From Clavelina lepadiformis (Eukaryota > Chordata > Ascidiacea > Aplousobranchia > Clavelinidae): a stretch of 64,000 nt of DNA. The first letter of the stretch is position 1, and each line of letters begins with the position of its first letter. Below, in pieces: positions 7,605-32,350 of the stretch. Location of the stretch: assembly GCF_947623445.1 (NCBI RefSeq), contig NC_135241.1, forward strand, positions 64,501 to 128,500, written 5' to 3'. Below the pieces are notes generated by a model that did not search any database, had not been told where the DNA came from, and was given only the letters and a program-made list of their open reading frames with translations. The translations under genes and the position numbers were made by a program.

Positions 7605-8378
7605 GGGGTAAAGTGGACCACCGTAAGTTTTTGAGTAAACAAGGCAATTTGTTCCACATCACAATCAATTTATTTACAAATTGTCATCATAAGCGAAGTA
7701 GTTATGAAAGTAATCGCAGTTCACCATCAATTTTTAAAAACATAATTCACAAATAAAGTTGTCATCCTCTTCATTACACCCAGAGCAGGCTTCATGCGCC
7801 CATCGCATGCATTTGGAGCACTGGATCCACCCATCATTCTCGGATGATTTGGAATACATTTCGTTGCAGTAAAAGCATTCTGCATCTACGTTGTTATCAC
7901 TTTCATCTGTGTCCTCCTGCTGCATTGATGACCTGGAAACCTTAGCTTTCTTCATAGAACGCTTTTTCGATGAACTTGTTTTACTGCTGTTGCCAGATAC
8001 CGCGGATTGGCTACGATTCGTTGCAGCCAACTGCTTCTTGTATGGTGAACTGGTTAAAATAGCAGTTGCACCTCTTAGACTTCCTCTTTTGGCGAGTGTG
8101 AGCTGCTTTCGGCATAGGAAGCACTTCAACAGGACTTATAATTGTGAAACTGGAATTTGCATCTTCAGGAGAGGACGGTTGGGAGACATCTATTGGCTGT
8201 GCAGGTAACAATTCAGGCATCTCGGAAAGACCAGCTGCATCTAAGCCAATATTTCTGCCATCACACAAGTCAAAGCTAGTTGAACTAACATTAACGGAGT
8301 AAGATTCGGTGTTGGTTGGAATAGGATCAATATGGATCAGGATCAGGATCATAGGTCCACTTTACCTCCACCCCTTGG
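7605..8378 (-). mobile_element. pogo-like DNA transposon remnant
   Basis: Bounded by GGGGTAAAGTGGAC at the left and ggtccactttacctcc near 8353-8370 at the right. It contains only the C-terminal part of a DDE transposase gene on the minus strand. An intact pogo-type element would be about 2 kb or more, so this is internally deleted. It arrived in the diverged tRNA-Cys flank repeat, just after the 'aacaaaag' motif. Confidence 0.75.
7734..8352 (-). pseudogene. C-terminal fragment of a pogo/CENPB-like DDE transposase with PHD-like finger
   Basis: Two overlapping minus-strand frames carry the conserved tail of animal pogo-like transposases. The upstream frame (8011-8352) is Ser/Pro-rich and ends in a basic stretch (RQKRKSKR). 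The downstream frame (7734-8129) continues with GATAILTSSPYKK and a C-terminal zinc finger (CFYCNEMY, WIQCSKCMRWAHEAC, then FICELCF and a stop). The frame changes near 8075, so the copy is not functional. The DDE catalytic domain is missing. This assignment rests on remembered family tails, not on a search. Confidence 0.75.
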
Positions 8379-10476
8379 TTACTATTATTTTGACTGTTGG
8401 CCAAAGTTTGGCTAGTCAGTAAGCGGAATGAACCTGTGTAATGCATACGTGATACAGTAAAACTCCTTTCTACCATTCAACCAAACTTCTACCTTAAGCA
8501 TGTAAAATAAAATCTAAGTTGCAAGACATACCTTTCAATAGATCAGAGAGTACAAAAACCGAATTCCGTGCCTTTTCTTGCCTTCTTTTCCACGTAACCT
8601 CGAATAATGGCGTGTGCAACCACGTTATGTCATGCTTCTTCTTTTCCTCCTGTGTGCTGACTTGTGTGGCGATTTGCTTTTGAAGTCGCGAAATAGAGAC
8701 CTATCTGTCAAAAGGTATCCTTCAAGACTCAAAAAGCCCTAAACCCAGAATCGCAATTTCAAACGGCTGTAACTCGTCCGTATTGAAAGCAAAACTGCTC
8801 AAATTCAATTATGTTTAAAATCGTCACAGTGAGCGTAGGCAACCCAAGATTAGTTGAATTTCTTGGAGTAGAATTTGCGATACCACACTTTATGTTTCAA
8901 AAACACTTCGTGTTCGGAAACCTCCATGATCTCGATATTCGGCGATCAGATTTCGACATCCAGAGTGGTAAAAATTTGAAATAGAATATTTACACCTTGA
9001 AGTTACCTACACTCATTCTTACCATAATGCTTGCCCATTGGCCAGAAGGACGTTCCCCTACGGCCTACGCCATAAAATAAAGAAGTTACAGAGCCCTAAA
9101 CTTTCAGGGTTAGAACTTAATGACCGGCCGCATCTAGCAATATGACTCCTTTTGAAAGAGGATTAGAGTGAAAGCGCCAATAAAATTGATGTTTGGTTTT
9201 AGTAGGAAATATCGTCTGGATAAGTTATTCATCGTGGAACAGTGTCTTAGCGCATTTCAAGGCCATATCGACCGAAATCGTACACGAACCTTTCCAATCG
9301 TCTGAGCTGAGGATTTGCGTGATGAAGTTTGAACTTACGGCCGGAAAGATAGTTCCCTACGCTCTAAAATAAAAAACACAATACCGGTTTCTAATACTTC
9401 AGGGTTAGAACTTTATGACCGGGCGCATCTGGCAATTTTGATTTGATATGAAACTATTGTTTAGGTTTTATTTGCATTTAATCGTTTTGATCAAGTGACA
9501 AGTGTTCAGTCCATCGACTAGTTTGTTTATGCATCAAGAAATAAACCGTCTCTACTGACTTCATTCTCGTCACAAGAAACATTTTTCAACGGCAAAATGA
9601 ACAAACATTTTACCGAAAAGCAAAACCGAAAATGACAACACAGATTTGTTGAAAGCATGACGTCAGTTTGCCGTTGCTTAGTAACGTAAGTGCAGAGCAA
9701 AAGAAATTGGAACTATAGAAAAAATGCTGGGTGGCGGCCAACACACGTCGGCTATTAGAAGCAGATAATTGGAAATCATGGACCAGACAGAACCGTCTTC
9801 GACTGATGCTTGGCATAAGGTGGACAGGCGAGAGGCACTAATCGGAAATTTGTATCAATCCCCAGTCATGCTGCGAACTCATCCTGGCCACTGGCACGTG
9901 ACCTCCATGGAATGACAGCAATCCGAAATATACAAAATTGTCTCAACGACACCTAGCGGCGCCAGAAACATTGAAAACCAACAACGAAGCAATTTACAAA
10001 TGTGCGGCATAATTTGAAACAATGGTAAAAAATAAAATCTGTACATGAAATACGGTAAGTGACATAAAACAATAAATTTTTTAATTGTGACGAAACTATG
10101 TTCAGTATGACAATCGTTGTCCTACGTCGCATTCAAGATCCCTCACTGGGCAGTGATTGGTTCAAATGAAACTCGATGTAAAGATCGCCACCGCCGGGCA
10201 GACACCTCGCACATTGAAAGGTAAAAATGTACTAACGAAGGCGGGCCAGCCGCGATTCAGCACACGCGTAGAAAAATTCTTAACCTTCAAAAATATACCC
10301 AGCAATTTCCATCGATAAAAACAGTTGACTTTCAATAAAAAATATTCCGCTCCATTTACAGCGGTTTCGAGGCACAATTAGTTTCTCAGCTTGTTCAAAT
10401 ATTCTTTGAGCAAGAATTAATGAAGACAAAGGCACCATTATTTCACGTCATCACGCAACAAGGGCAAATGAGACTT
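8379..10476. other. intergenic DNA 3' of CIC
   Basis: Apart from the repeat at 9050-9440 I see no gene. Short minus-strand frames at 9610-9816 and 10162-10377 have no recognisable product. The 3' UTR of CIC should lie in 10000-10476. I could not single out a convincing AATAAA on the minus strand. Confidence 0.5.
9050..9440. repeat. inverted, diverged copies of the 3.3-4.6 kb repeat
   Basis: Read on the minus strand, this stretch matches the complex repeat: 'ggttcgtgtacgatttcggtcgatatggc', 'aacttatccagac', 'ggcgctttcac', 'gtcattaagttctaaccctgaaa' recur in order. Two tandem diverged sub-copies are visible (9040-9140 and 9350-9440 share 'cagggttagaact..atgaccgg'). Where the left copies have CCCTAA runs this one has only 'ctctaatcctc', suggesting the telomere-like runs expanded later. 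Confidence 0.7.
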
Positions 10477-22880
<12,404 letters not shown>

Positions 22881-25800
22881 AAATTTGGGTCAAAGTCATG
22901 AAATATTTTTCTTGCAAGTTGATTCCTTTGTCAAAGGCAACAGCACAACACATAAAGTCAGCTGATTATTGTTAGTCATTGTCTTGCCTACAAACAACAA
23001 TTGGAATTTTTTTAGAACAAATAACCATTTTAATCCACGTGTCACATGCAGACTGGAGTCTAGAGCCATAACTCACTAACACAGAGGTCCAGTACCATAC
23101 AAAGCAGGCACATTCTAAACAGATTCTTAGTAAACAGAGTTTGAAAAAATGCCAAATTCAAGAAAATGTGCAAAAAGTTCAACTACAACTACAAATAAGT
23201 ATCCTGTCCCTCGATCATCGCTCATCTAAGAAAAATTTGAAAAATCGAATCAACGTTCCAAGCAAGTAGGCGCTGGGAACCAAACCAAGAATGCAATTCT
23301 GTGTCACCTGCCTGGAACTGACAACTGTTTTAGCAACTGAGCAACTGCATACATACACCAAGAGCTTAAAATTAGTGCCACACAAGCAGGTCTAAACATT
23401 ATGTCATAGCTAACATGCTTAGAAGAACATTTATTCTTTGTCTAAGCCAGAATAAATTAAAGCAATTAATTTAAGGATTAAATGTAAACAATGTTATACT
23501 TATACTACATAATTATAGGGAAGAGGGAATAAAATAAATTGTTAACTATCAGCAAAATATATAGCTCTAACTATCACACAATAAGTTGGCATGAAGGTTG
23601 CACTGAACAAAACACAGAATGAAAAGATGACTTTCACTGAACAACGCAATTTACTTTCCGCTCTGACAAGGTCCGCTCTCCTGTATAGGCATCTATCTGT
23701 ACAGTGAGGGCGGCGCAGGCTTGCTGTTTACCGAGCGCTCAATTATTGCGACATCGCGACTACGCTGCTGCTGCTTACTAGAGCGGAACAAACCCGGTGT
23801 AAAAGTTGACTCTAGCGCGTGACCATACCAGGCCCTTTATATGGATTGTGTATACAAGCGGCACCAACGCTAACGTTTGTCGCATGAAGATAACGAGAAA
23901 TAAATGCAATCTTGCTTTCATATTCGCATGCTGGCGTAACGGTCAGCCGGTAGAGCTAGGCTAGACCATTTACAGCACGTTTCAGCGCTCAAAGAAATTT
24001 ACATAAAGAAAAGACAGAAAGGCCGACACTAGTTGCTCGTTCAAATAAATGGGTCAGTCAACACAAAGAGGCATGGAAAGCATTCCTGGTACAACGTAAC
24101 AGAGCTCCCCTGTTCCATCACAAACAACTGTCTCAAAACACGAAAAGGCGACTACAAATGGCAAATAAAACGTCATAAAAACTGCATGGTTTCGTACTTT
24201 TGATAAGAGATACAACAAGCGGGGTACCGCATAAATACGGTAACTAAATACCATGCATTATACAGCGCTATGCTGAAACAAACTAACGCAATATTAACTC
24301 GGCCAAGACGACCAAATATTCAAGAAATTCCCAATGAATAATTTCAGAAAACGTAAGCCACTACTCGTCTTTATGACGCAGAGTGGTGGCCATTGATACA
24401 AAACAAAGGCTTCTAACAATGAGAATTTTCAATAGTTGAGCTACGATGTCGGTTCTAAAGCGTCCTTGGGATCATTGGTCTGCAAAGTCACAGTATTCCC
24501 CTCTTTGTGAGGTCATAATTGTGAGTAGCAGGCAGAGTTGGCATATCTGACAACGACGCAAGATTTGATGAAAATTCACTTCCTCTAAACACAAATCACA
24601 CGTCACGCTTCACTTGGCATGCACGAGCCACGGGCGTGATCGTTAGTTACGTCACAGAATCGGTTCCACATTCATTTGAGCAAAGAATATTACATAAACT
24701 GGAACTGCGGGCAGCAAATTAAAAGTCGCAAGCTAAAACAGGACGCAGCTCGCCCATGACGGGGGTTTGAGCAATGAGGAAAACACAGGCGGCGGCGAAC
24801 ATATTGGGTTAGCTTTCATCCAACACACTTCCAGGGAGACGAGTTTTCGAAATAGCGCAACAGAATATCGCACCAACCCCGCGTAAAAGTTCGAAATGGT
24901 CCAAGTAACACCACCAACAAATTGACAAACTTATCATACTTCAAGAGTGCTGTTGGGGCCGGTCCAATACCGATGACCAGCTCCCGGATATCGATGTCTT
25001 GTGCTCGGCTTGAGTTTGCGACTAATTTCAAACTTGGAACAAGGCAATGGCCGACGATCAAGATGTCACGTACAAATTAATTTCTGCGTAAGCTCAAAAC
25101 TAAATACGAGCGACAATTTTACGTTTTTACTGTATACAATCAGAACACCACAGATGGGTTGATACCCGAGCAGTATATACTGGGCATTTATTTCACAACC
25201 AGAGAGTGATGGCATGAAGGAAAGTTGATAATGAACAAAAATTTCCGTTTTACAAAAGCTATCCATGCTCAATGCTCAACCAGTGATTGCGTGAAGATAT
25301 AGACGAGCAGAGAGCAAAAGCGACTCAATCGCATAATTCCAGTTTATTTTACAATGCGGGGGTTATTCGCGCTCTAGTTTTGGTGTAGCTCGATTGAAAC
25401 TTGGTGCAATCCACCATCAACCATTCTACCCGCCACATCATCTCCAAGCTTGCGTGGAGCGGCTCTTTGTAACTTTATTTCTCTTTGCGGACAATATATC
25501 ACCAAGCTGAAGTGAGTACGATTTTAAATGAAGAAGTTTCTTTGGCAAAATTTATGATGCGTTGTTAAACGAAGACAGAGATTCCGCGGTGATTATTACG
25601 TGTTGACGGGTTCCGCGGCCGACAAGTTTGGGGACCGTTGTTAGCAAATAATAGTGAAAGCATTCCAAATGTTGTCAGTGACCAAACACTACAGCAGTGA
25701 AAATAAACCTTTTGGTGGGATTTGATTAGTTTGTTGCCGCGCGACACCAAACTCCTTCTCAGTAGGCGATGGAATGTCCGATAAACGCGCCAAGAAACAT

Positions 25801-27220
25801 TTAGCGGCGATTATTCCGTAATAAAATTACCAAGACAACGAGATAGAAGGCCCACCGTCTTATGCTGTGCTGGGGGGCGGCATGTTTACTGTTGTTCAGA
25901 TATCAACAAATTTAACCTGCATAATCTAGCAGCTTTATATTATTTTGAGAATTTGTCCTAATGCGGTTCAAACTAGTTTGGAGCGACCAGACAAAGTCGA
26001 GTGTCAGCCGAACCACGACCCAACAATGTTCAGAACTAGTTTGGCGTTACCAATAAAATGGTCCAAGTTAATAACAACTTGGTATAAGCTGAATACATTC
26101 CCTGTCGTTCAGTTCAGTCTTGCTGGTGCATGAAGATTTTAATAATTTGTCAGCATTGTGACGTAATAAGGCCGCTTAAAACCTAATCGGGCAGACGTGT
26201 GAAGGAAATGGCGTCACACGATTGTAAACGAAGAGCGCGTTATTTTGCACGCGAATGCAGCGATCGAAGGTTCTAAATTGTTTGCGCCGACCGACATAGA
26301 ACAGCTAAAAGGCGGGCATTTCATCACAAACAAACCATACGTCCGTAACTAGGTTCACTGCAACTGTTTAGGTTCATTGCGATTGAACCTGCATACATGT
26401 ATCTTGCCTTTGAGCAACCTGTGTTATGCGTTATAAGTGCTACATATGACCAGCCCATAAGCCATCCAAGCGTCCACAGTAATTTGGTGAAAAGAATCAG
26501 ATCAACACCGAAACAGAATAAAAATACTAGAAAAAGGCAACCAGCAGATTGAAGGCAAAGTTTGTGTTCAGTTAAACATAATAAGGATTTGAGAACTCCC
26601 TGCTCTAGTGGAATTAATTATTGAGGCCATTTTGAACTCACTCGAGCAATTGCATTATTATAGTTGTATATATAAGTTGTACGTTCAAGACCAGTCTTCA
26701 CACTTTTCTGTTCACCTTTCTTAAACATTTTAACATAACAACCTGGCCTATACCCAGAAATCTAACTTCCCTAAGCCAATAAGCTATAAGCATGACATTT
26801 TTCCTGATATAGCTGCCAATCTCAAACAATGCAAACTGCTAGCACTGGTCACAGGCCTACATCAAATCATGTCCATTATTCAGTTATGTTTCGTAACTTT
26901 CGTTGTTGTCTGTGGGGGATCGAAAATAAAATGATAACCAAGTTAGCGTGATAAAATAACAACTCCACCACCAGCAAACAATGAGCAGGAAAAGGAGCAA
27001 AGCCAAAGGGTCTTAAACGTGAAAAAATATCGTACATATTTAACCAAATAATACAAATTATAGAGCACGACTGAGTCACTCTAAGTAGGTCACACAGCCT
27101 GTTGTTAAAGATAGGTGGTTAGCCTCTATGGAAAGCTTGCGTTTTAGCACAAGGAGATTTATGCCAAAAAATTAGGGTCTATGTTTTACACCAGTATTAA
27201 AGTTGTATCTTGTGATACGA

Positions 27221-27320
27221 GTTAGTGATGTCACACCAGAGTTAGTGATGCCACACCAGAGTTAGTGATGCCACACCAGAGTTAGTGATGCCACACCAGA
27301 GTTAGTGATGCCACACCAGA
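27221..27320. repeat. 20-bp minisatellite, five copies
   Basis: Five tandem copies of gttagtgatgccacaccaga; the first has one change (gatgtcac). The copies are almost identical, so the array is young or kept uniform. There are no spacers. Confidence 0.97.
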
Positions 27321-28090
27321 GAGGCTGAAGTTGATATTTACGCCAGCGACCTTACAATATCTGCTCCTTCGTCATGCCAGAAATCTCCAGCGTAAAATAC
27401 AAACTCTCCATACAGGAGAAAGGCCATGCAAAGAGTTGATTTTAGCTGTTTAAGGTTTTATTGCAGTTAGATTTAGATTAAAAGGTAGATTTAGCTTCCT
27501 ATGTTATAACATTTAAGTTAGGTTAACAGGAAACTGTGCAAAATAACTTTGAACCTATATATGATTTTTTGCAGTGAAATAGTGGAACCAAATAACATAC
27601 GGCATGGATAACAGTTGGCACGGCCTTAAATCCAACAAAAATAAAAAGGTTGGAAAAAGTATCAACAAAACAAAGCTGGCAAACACAAAAACACGCACAA
27701 TAATAATAAGTTATTCAAAGTTGGACACTGGGGCAAAATACAGTGAAAACTTCTTTATCTGAAGTTTGAAAAAACGTAATTTTCACTCACTTCAATATGA
27801 AACTACTAGGAACGGATATCTTACTAGCCTATGTGTTTTACCTCTTTAATCCATAAACACCACTGTCAGGCTCGGACGCGGCAATTTAGCAACAGATATG
27901 CCAAATTGATCAAGAAAAAATACCCACAAACCAAGATTACTACAAATGCTACATATTTCCGTGTTTTTACCTTAATTTTTCATATTTGTCACACTTCCAT
28001 CACAAAATCAACGGTACGCGCCTGCAGCTAGGCCGAGACCGCTGTAAAAGGCCTAGTTTTGTTAGCTAGGCTAGACTACCCAAAATTTGC

Positions 28091-28190
28091 GGGTCTAGTA
28101 TAAGTGCACAACCAGATGACGTCATAACTTAAGTAGCTGGGGTCTGGTATACAAAGATATCCTGTGATTGTGCACTTGCGTACTAGACCC
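28091..28190. mobile_element. 100-bp hAT-like MITE, copy A
   Basis: Terminal inverted repeats gggtctagtataagtgcaca and tgcacttgcgtactagaccc. Flanks aaatttgc and aaaattgc match at 7 of 8 positions, consistent with an 8-bp target duplication. The interior carries gatgacgtcat and aagtagctggggtct. Copies B (32247-32350, inverted) and C (62577-62672) belong to the same family. Confidence 0.85.
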
Positions 28191-28559
28191 AAAATTGCTA
28201 CACAAGCAGTTTTCATACACATATATATCTCAGCATCTCGAAAGATCCAATCAAGTTTACCCACAGTTATGGCAGTAGGGGTCGCCAGTGCCAGATTGGC
28301 CTATGCCTATAGCTGACAGTATAAGTTAAACGACATCCATAACCTACAGAAGTTAGAGAACAGAATACCAGTAACAAGCTAGTAACATGAAAATTGGCAG
28401 AAATAGCTTAGTCATTATAAAAGAAAGCGTAGCGCACTGGGTGTCGCGCTTTGAGCTTGAATAATTTCAGTCCTGACTGAACGCAAAAAAGTGCAGTTGC
28501 CTAAAAACTGCGTCAAATTATATTCTACCAACTCGACTGCTGACAGGCTGACAGCGCTT

Positions 28560-28720
28560 ACGCTGGTCGCTGTACACCGCTATGCAAATGGCTGAATCGG
28601 CACGACCTGCGATGAATGAGCTCACTCTGCTCTCAGTTGAGCTCACTCCTTCTCTGATTGGTCAATCGATCACTCAGGAGCCGACTCGCCTCTCATTGGT
28701 CGAACATATTTCATTCATGA
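28560..28720 (-). promoter_or_regulatory. possible CIC promoter with two CCAAT boxes and an octamer
   Basis: On the minus strand two ACCAATCAG/ACCAATGAG boxes lie about 40 bp apart (28659 and 28697 regions) and an ATTTGCAT octamer follows at about 28582-28589. The stretch is richer in GC than its surroundings. Its orientation fits transcription leftwards into CIC. A start site here would imply a 5' intron of about 5.7 kb. This is inference. Confidence 0.35.
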
Positions 28721-28858
28721 TGACGCCATCAGGCAGGTTAATTGACGATACGAGTTCATTTGTTTCTGTTTAATTTTGCCGTGACAGGAAGAGAAATAGA
28801 TGAAACAAACCCGCAAGAAGTTTTGTTGTAATAGGCAAAGTGAGCGTGAAAAGCAACA

Positions 28859-29700
28859 ATGCGATTGCGAAAGTGTTCTTTGTCTGACAATTTACGCATT
28901 GAGGTAGTCACAACATTTGCTGCACGAGAAGCTGTGCTCCTTGGTTTCTTTATTAACTGTGCCCGTGAAAGAATTTCTTCGTGTGGATACGAGTTTCATT
29001 TGTCAAACAACTTATTGTGTTATGCGAGACGCTGCCTTGCTCATTTCCTAATTTCGCTGAATGGTTTCAAGTGGAGAATTTGCCGGCAGAGGTTATAGCT
29101 GATATTTTTCCTTCACGATCTGCGCTTCACCACTGACATTTTGAAACACTTGCATAGCTTACAAACCCAGCAATTAAATATGTTTCTAACGCAAATCGTT
29201 TGGAAATTGCAATCCGAAGAACAAGTCAACTTTTTGAACCATTAATGGTTACTGACGAAACACTCGTTGCCATAACTACAAAACAAATTTCGCTTCTCTA
29301 TCGCCATTTCATTTTACTGAAAATTTGATGACATATTATGGTCAGGTGCCGATACGGAAAGATGAGCGATTCGTTCGTCACGAACTACGTAATTTTCGCG
29401 CTGGCATAAACGTCATCACCTCTAGATCCTACAACGCAGTATGGGGCGGGCAAGAAAGCTTCATTTTATTTCCAAAAATGTATCCGCTGCGTGTCAGTTG
29501 GTATATTTGGTTCCACAGATTTGTTATGAGCAAAGGCCGGAATATCAAAGTAACAACAACGCCAACTGTGGTCGGAATATCTCCAAATAGATCCAGATTA
29601 TTCAAGCGGTTCATGTTATATTCTTGCATGGGTCTCCACCGTGGCATCAGTCTAAAGTTCGACGTCATGGAAGAGAATTTTATACGGAACCATTAAAGAG
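28859..29700 (+). other. open-frame-rich stretch of unknown nature
   Basis: Successive plus-strand frames stay open here: 28859-29098 (79 codons), a 54-codon frame reaching VENLPAEVIADIF near 29090, and 29325-29696 (123 codons). None matches a protein I know and the frames do not join with clear splice sites. It could be a decayed gene or transposon or chance. Confidence 0.25.
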
Positions 29701-29905
29701 TTTGGGTCACAAACTGGTTGAGGTGAAAGACAATAAGCGTCATTGCACGCAAGTAGCAGGTAAGAACACTACAAAACAACTTAAAATAAATGACATTGAT
29801 AGTAACACTGATTTTAATGCACTCTGATGTTTTGGAGTCATGGCAGCATTTCTTTGCCTGTAACTCATCATTTGACCCCAGGTCCCACAGCTTGGCATGA
29901 GCAGG

Positions 29906-31172
29906 TCACTTTATGCTGGCGTCGGTGCACGGCGATGATGATCGACTCGGAACTTTTCGTTTCTTCCGACTTTTCAAGACAAGGCTGGACGGCCGGAAGA
30001 CGGTCTCACAAGTTGAACAGATTGGGCTGAACTGACAGAATATCGACAAACAAACAGAACAGACAAATCCAACTTCGACTAAACATCTATGGCAGAAACA
30101 CGCAGCTCTGTAATCCACGCTGTGCAAGCTTTTTGTGCGTGAGAGAACTAAACTGTCTTTTCGTAACTCTGGTTCCGTGAGAAATGCAGTCTGCAGGATA
30201 TGTGGCAATTTAGCTGATTTTCTTATTTAAATTATCCATTTCATGAGGTAAGTGACAATCTTACCAAAAGGTACTGCAAGAAGGAATATTGTGATGGCAC
30301 TTTGAGGTAGAGGCCTCCAGTCATGTCGCAGGCCTGCTGCAGCAAACCTGAATCCTGACCAAGTACACAGGAATCGACAACAACGTGTTCCTTTTGAGCT
30401 AAAATCAACATTAATATACAAAGATCAGGATATGCCATAAAACTTTATCTTGGCACTTCCATGAAGCCAGTCAGTTACCAGCAAATATCACATTCATAAA
30501 GCTCATGTACTGTGATGCTGCGTCATCTGCGGCTTTTACCACAAGAATTCTTGAACTTGCTCTCTCTCTGCTTTCTAGTTCTTGATTGATTCTATGAATA
30601 TCTGAGGATTGTTTAAAGAAACAAAACTTGTCTGATGACCAGTGACACTGAGTTACTCTATAAGTAGAAGCAATAAATGAGAAGGATACAGCAAAGAGCA
30701 TTTGCCATCGATCCTGCGATGAGAGAATCACTTCTCATGTCCTTCTCTTCACAACCATCACTCATTAAGGTTTTGAAGCTGGATATAATCGCGTTATCAA
30801 CCACAGCAAAGTGTTTGTCTCGGCAGTCTCCATATTCTGATGAATTTTGCTCATTCCCGGCTTGGGGTGGTGGGTACAGAAAGATGCTAAAAACATCAAA
30901 TGCATGTTATGACATAATCCGGTCAATTTATTTGGTCATCACTATAAAGTACACTTGACCTCTTTTGCACAGATCTCTCACCTCTTCGTCGAATGACTTG
31001 CAATCACAGCCAGTTTGTTATCACTATGGAGCATGAGATAGGAGTTCATAAAAATAATCAACGAGTCGAAAAACTTAGTAATATGAGCTTGACCTTGCAG
31101 CGACTTAAGGCCCCACCACACCGGACTTACATCAAATATCACCACAAGCACTTGCTGCTCCCCAGGATCCAT
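29906..31172 (-). CDS. GTF2H3: TFIIH subunit p34 (general transcription factor IIH subunit 3)
   Basis: Subunit of the core TFIIH complex, used in RNA polymerase II initiation and nucleotide excision repair. Five exons give 309 residues against 308 in human: 30982-31172, 30690-30886, 30479-30601, 30265-30398, 29906-30190, all GT/AG and in phase. The ATG at 31172 was chosen because an in-frame TAG lies just upstream and the resulting N-terminus ([20 protein letters not shown]) has the family's usual length. The vWA-like domain includes [18 protein letters not shown] and [20 protein letters not shown]. The C-terminal cysteine-rich zinc region reads [17 protein letters not shown], then CSTCETVF. 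A linker before VDYRAACFC differs from human. A basic tail ends the protein. Confidence 0.97.
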
Positions 31173-31937
31173 TCCGCACCTCTCAAGCAAATCGAGAATC
31201 TATAATTATAATCTATTTTGCAATACAAATCTGCTTGAAGCAAAATATCCACATATCAGTTGCATTAAGGACATGACACGTCGGTTAACCTTGCAGCACA
31301 GTATTTATTGTTTACATAATTCATGGTGATTTTTTCGAACATGTCTACTCCATGGATGGGGCAATGGAAGAAGCCGATCATAATAAAATCTTTCATGGTG
31401 ACAAAAATTTAAACAATGGCCGCACATTATGCCCTCATGGGGGAAACTACAACATTTTGAATTTTCGCACATCTTTGTTATTCTCTGAATAGTCTTGCAT
31501 GCAAAATGTTATAAAACGTTCAGCGTTTAGCGTCATAATTGTTTTTGTCTACTGCAAACATTTCTATCTTGCAGTTTTTCTGAGCATTAAAGCATTTTAA
31601 GTGCGTACCTCGCTTTAGACTGGGAGCAATCCACACTGTAAAGTTTAAAATGTGCAAATCATTACAATCCGATCCACACACACTGAGTAGAAGTTGCTGC
31701 ATCTATGTTCTCAGGTTCTAAATTTACAACAGCAGGCTGTATATAATGCTATCCACCTTTTAGCTACATCAGTACTAACTCACAATATTTGCAAGACACA
31801 TATTTTGACATGACGGCGGGCACTATCACAATCTGCGTAACCTGTGTGAACTCAGTTTGACCTTGGTGTGACCACAGTGCGTGACCGGCAAATTTTCGCT
31901 GATGGGTTTATCTGCTTGTTTAAGAAAAAAAGCAATG

Positions 31938-32005
31938 CAGTGGCGTAGTCGTTAACGTTGGGGTTCGTATGCTGGAGGTCTCTGGTTCGAATCTTGCTAT
32001 CAAGC
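31938..32005 (+). repeat. tRNA-like sequence, possible SINE head
   Basis: A-box-like tggcgtagtcgttaacg at 31941 and B-box-like ggttcgaatct at 31984 lie at tRNA-like spacing. No closed acceptor stem could be drawn. A T-rich tract follows. A tRNA-derived SINE head or tRNA pseudogene fits best. Confidence 0.5.
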
Positions 32006-32246
32006 TATTGTTTGACTTCTTTTTTTTTCTAATATTTTCGATTAAATTTGGTCATGAAAGGTGAGAGTTTGGGTCAGAGGGGATAAGTTTTGGGTTAAAA
32101 TACACTTTGGAAAACTTAATACGTCGTTTTAGGTTGAAAATTAGCATACATTTTAATTCACTGACTAGCGTAATTACCGTTTACCGTATTCATATTTTTA
32201 CTATATCTACTTCACCGACCGCCGTTTAACGAAGTAAGAAAATAAC

Positions 32247-32350
32247 GGGTCTACAATCTTTAAGTGCACAACAATAGGATACTTATGTATACTAGACCCC
32301 AGCTAAGCAAATTGTAACGTCATTTGGTTGTGCACTTCTGCACTAGACCC
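32247..32350. mobile_element. hAT-like MITE, copy B (inverted)
   Basis: Same family as 28091-28190 but reversed. Starts gggtctacaat, ends gcactagaccc. Flanks aaaataac and aaaatacc match at 7 of 8 positions, again an apparent 8-bp target duplication. Confidence 0.85.

Larger units (their letters stand above)
22881..28858. other. intergenic or 5' non-coding region of CIC
   Basis: No coding exon is recognisable over almost 6 kb. It holds a 20-bp minisatellite, a small hAT-like element and a CCAAT-type promoter-like stretch, listed separately. Non-coding first exons of CIC are expected here but cannot be placed from sequence alone. Confidence 0.5.
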
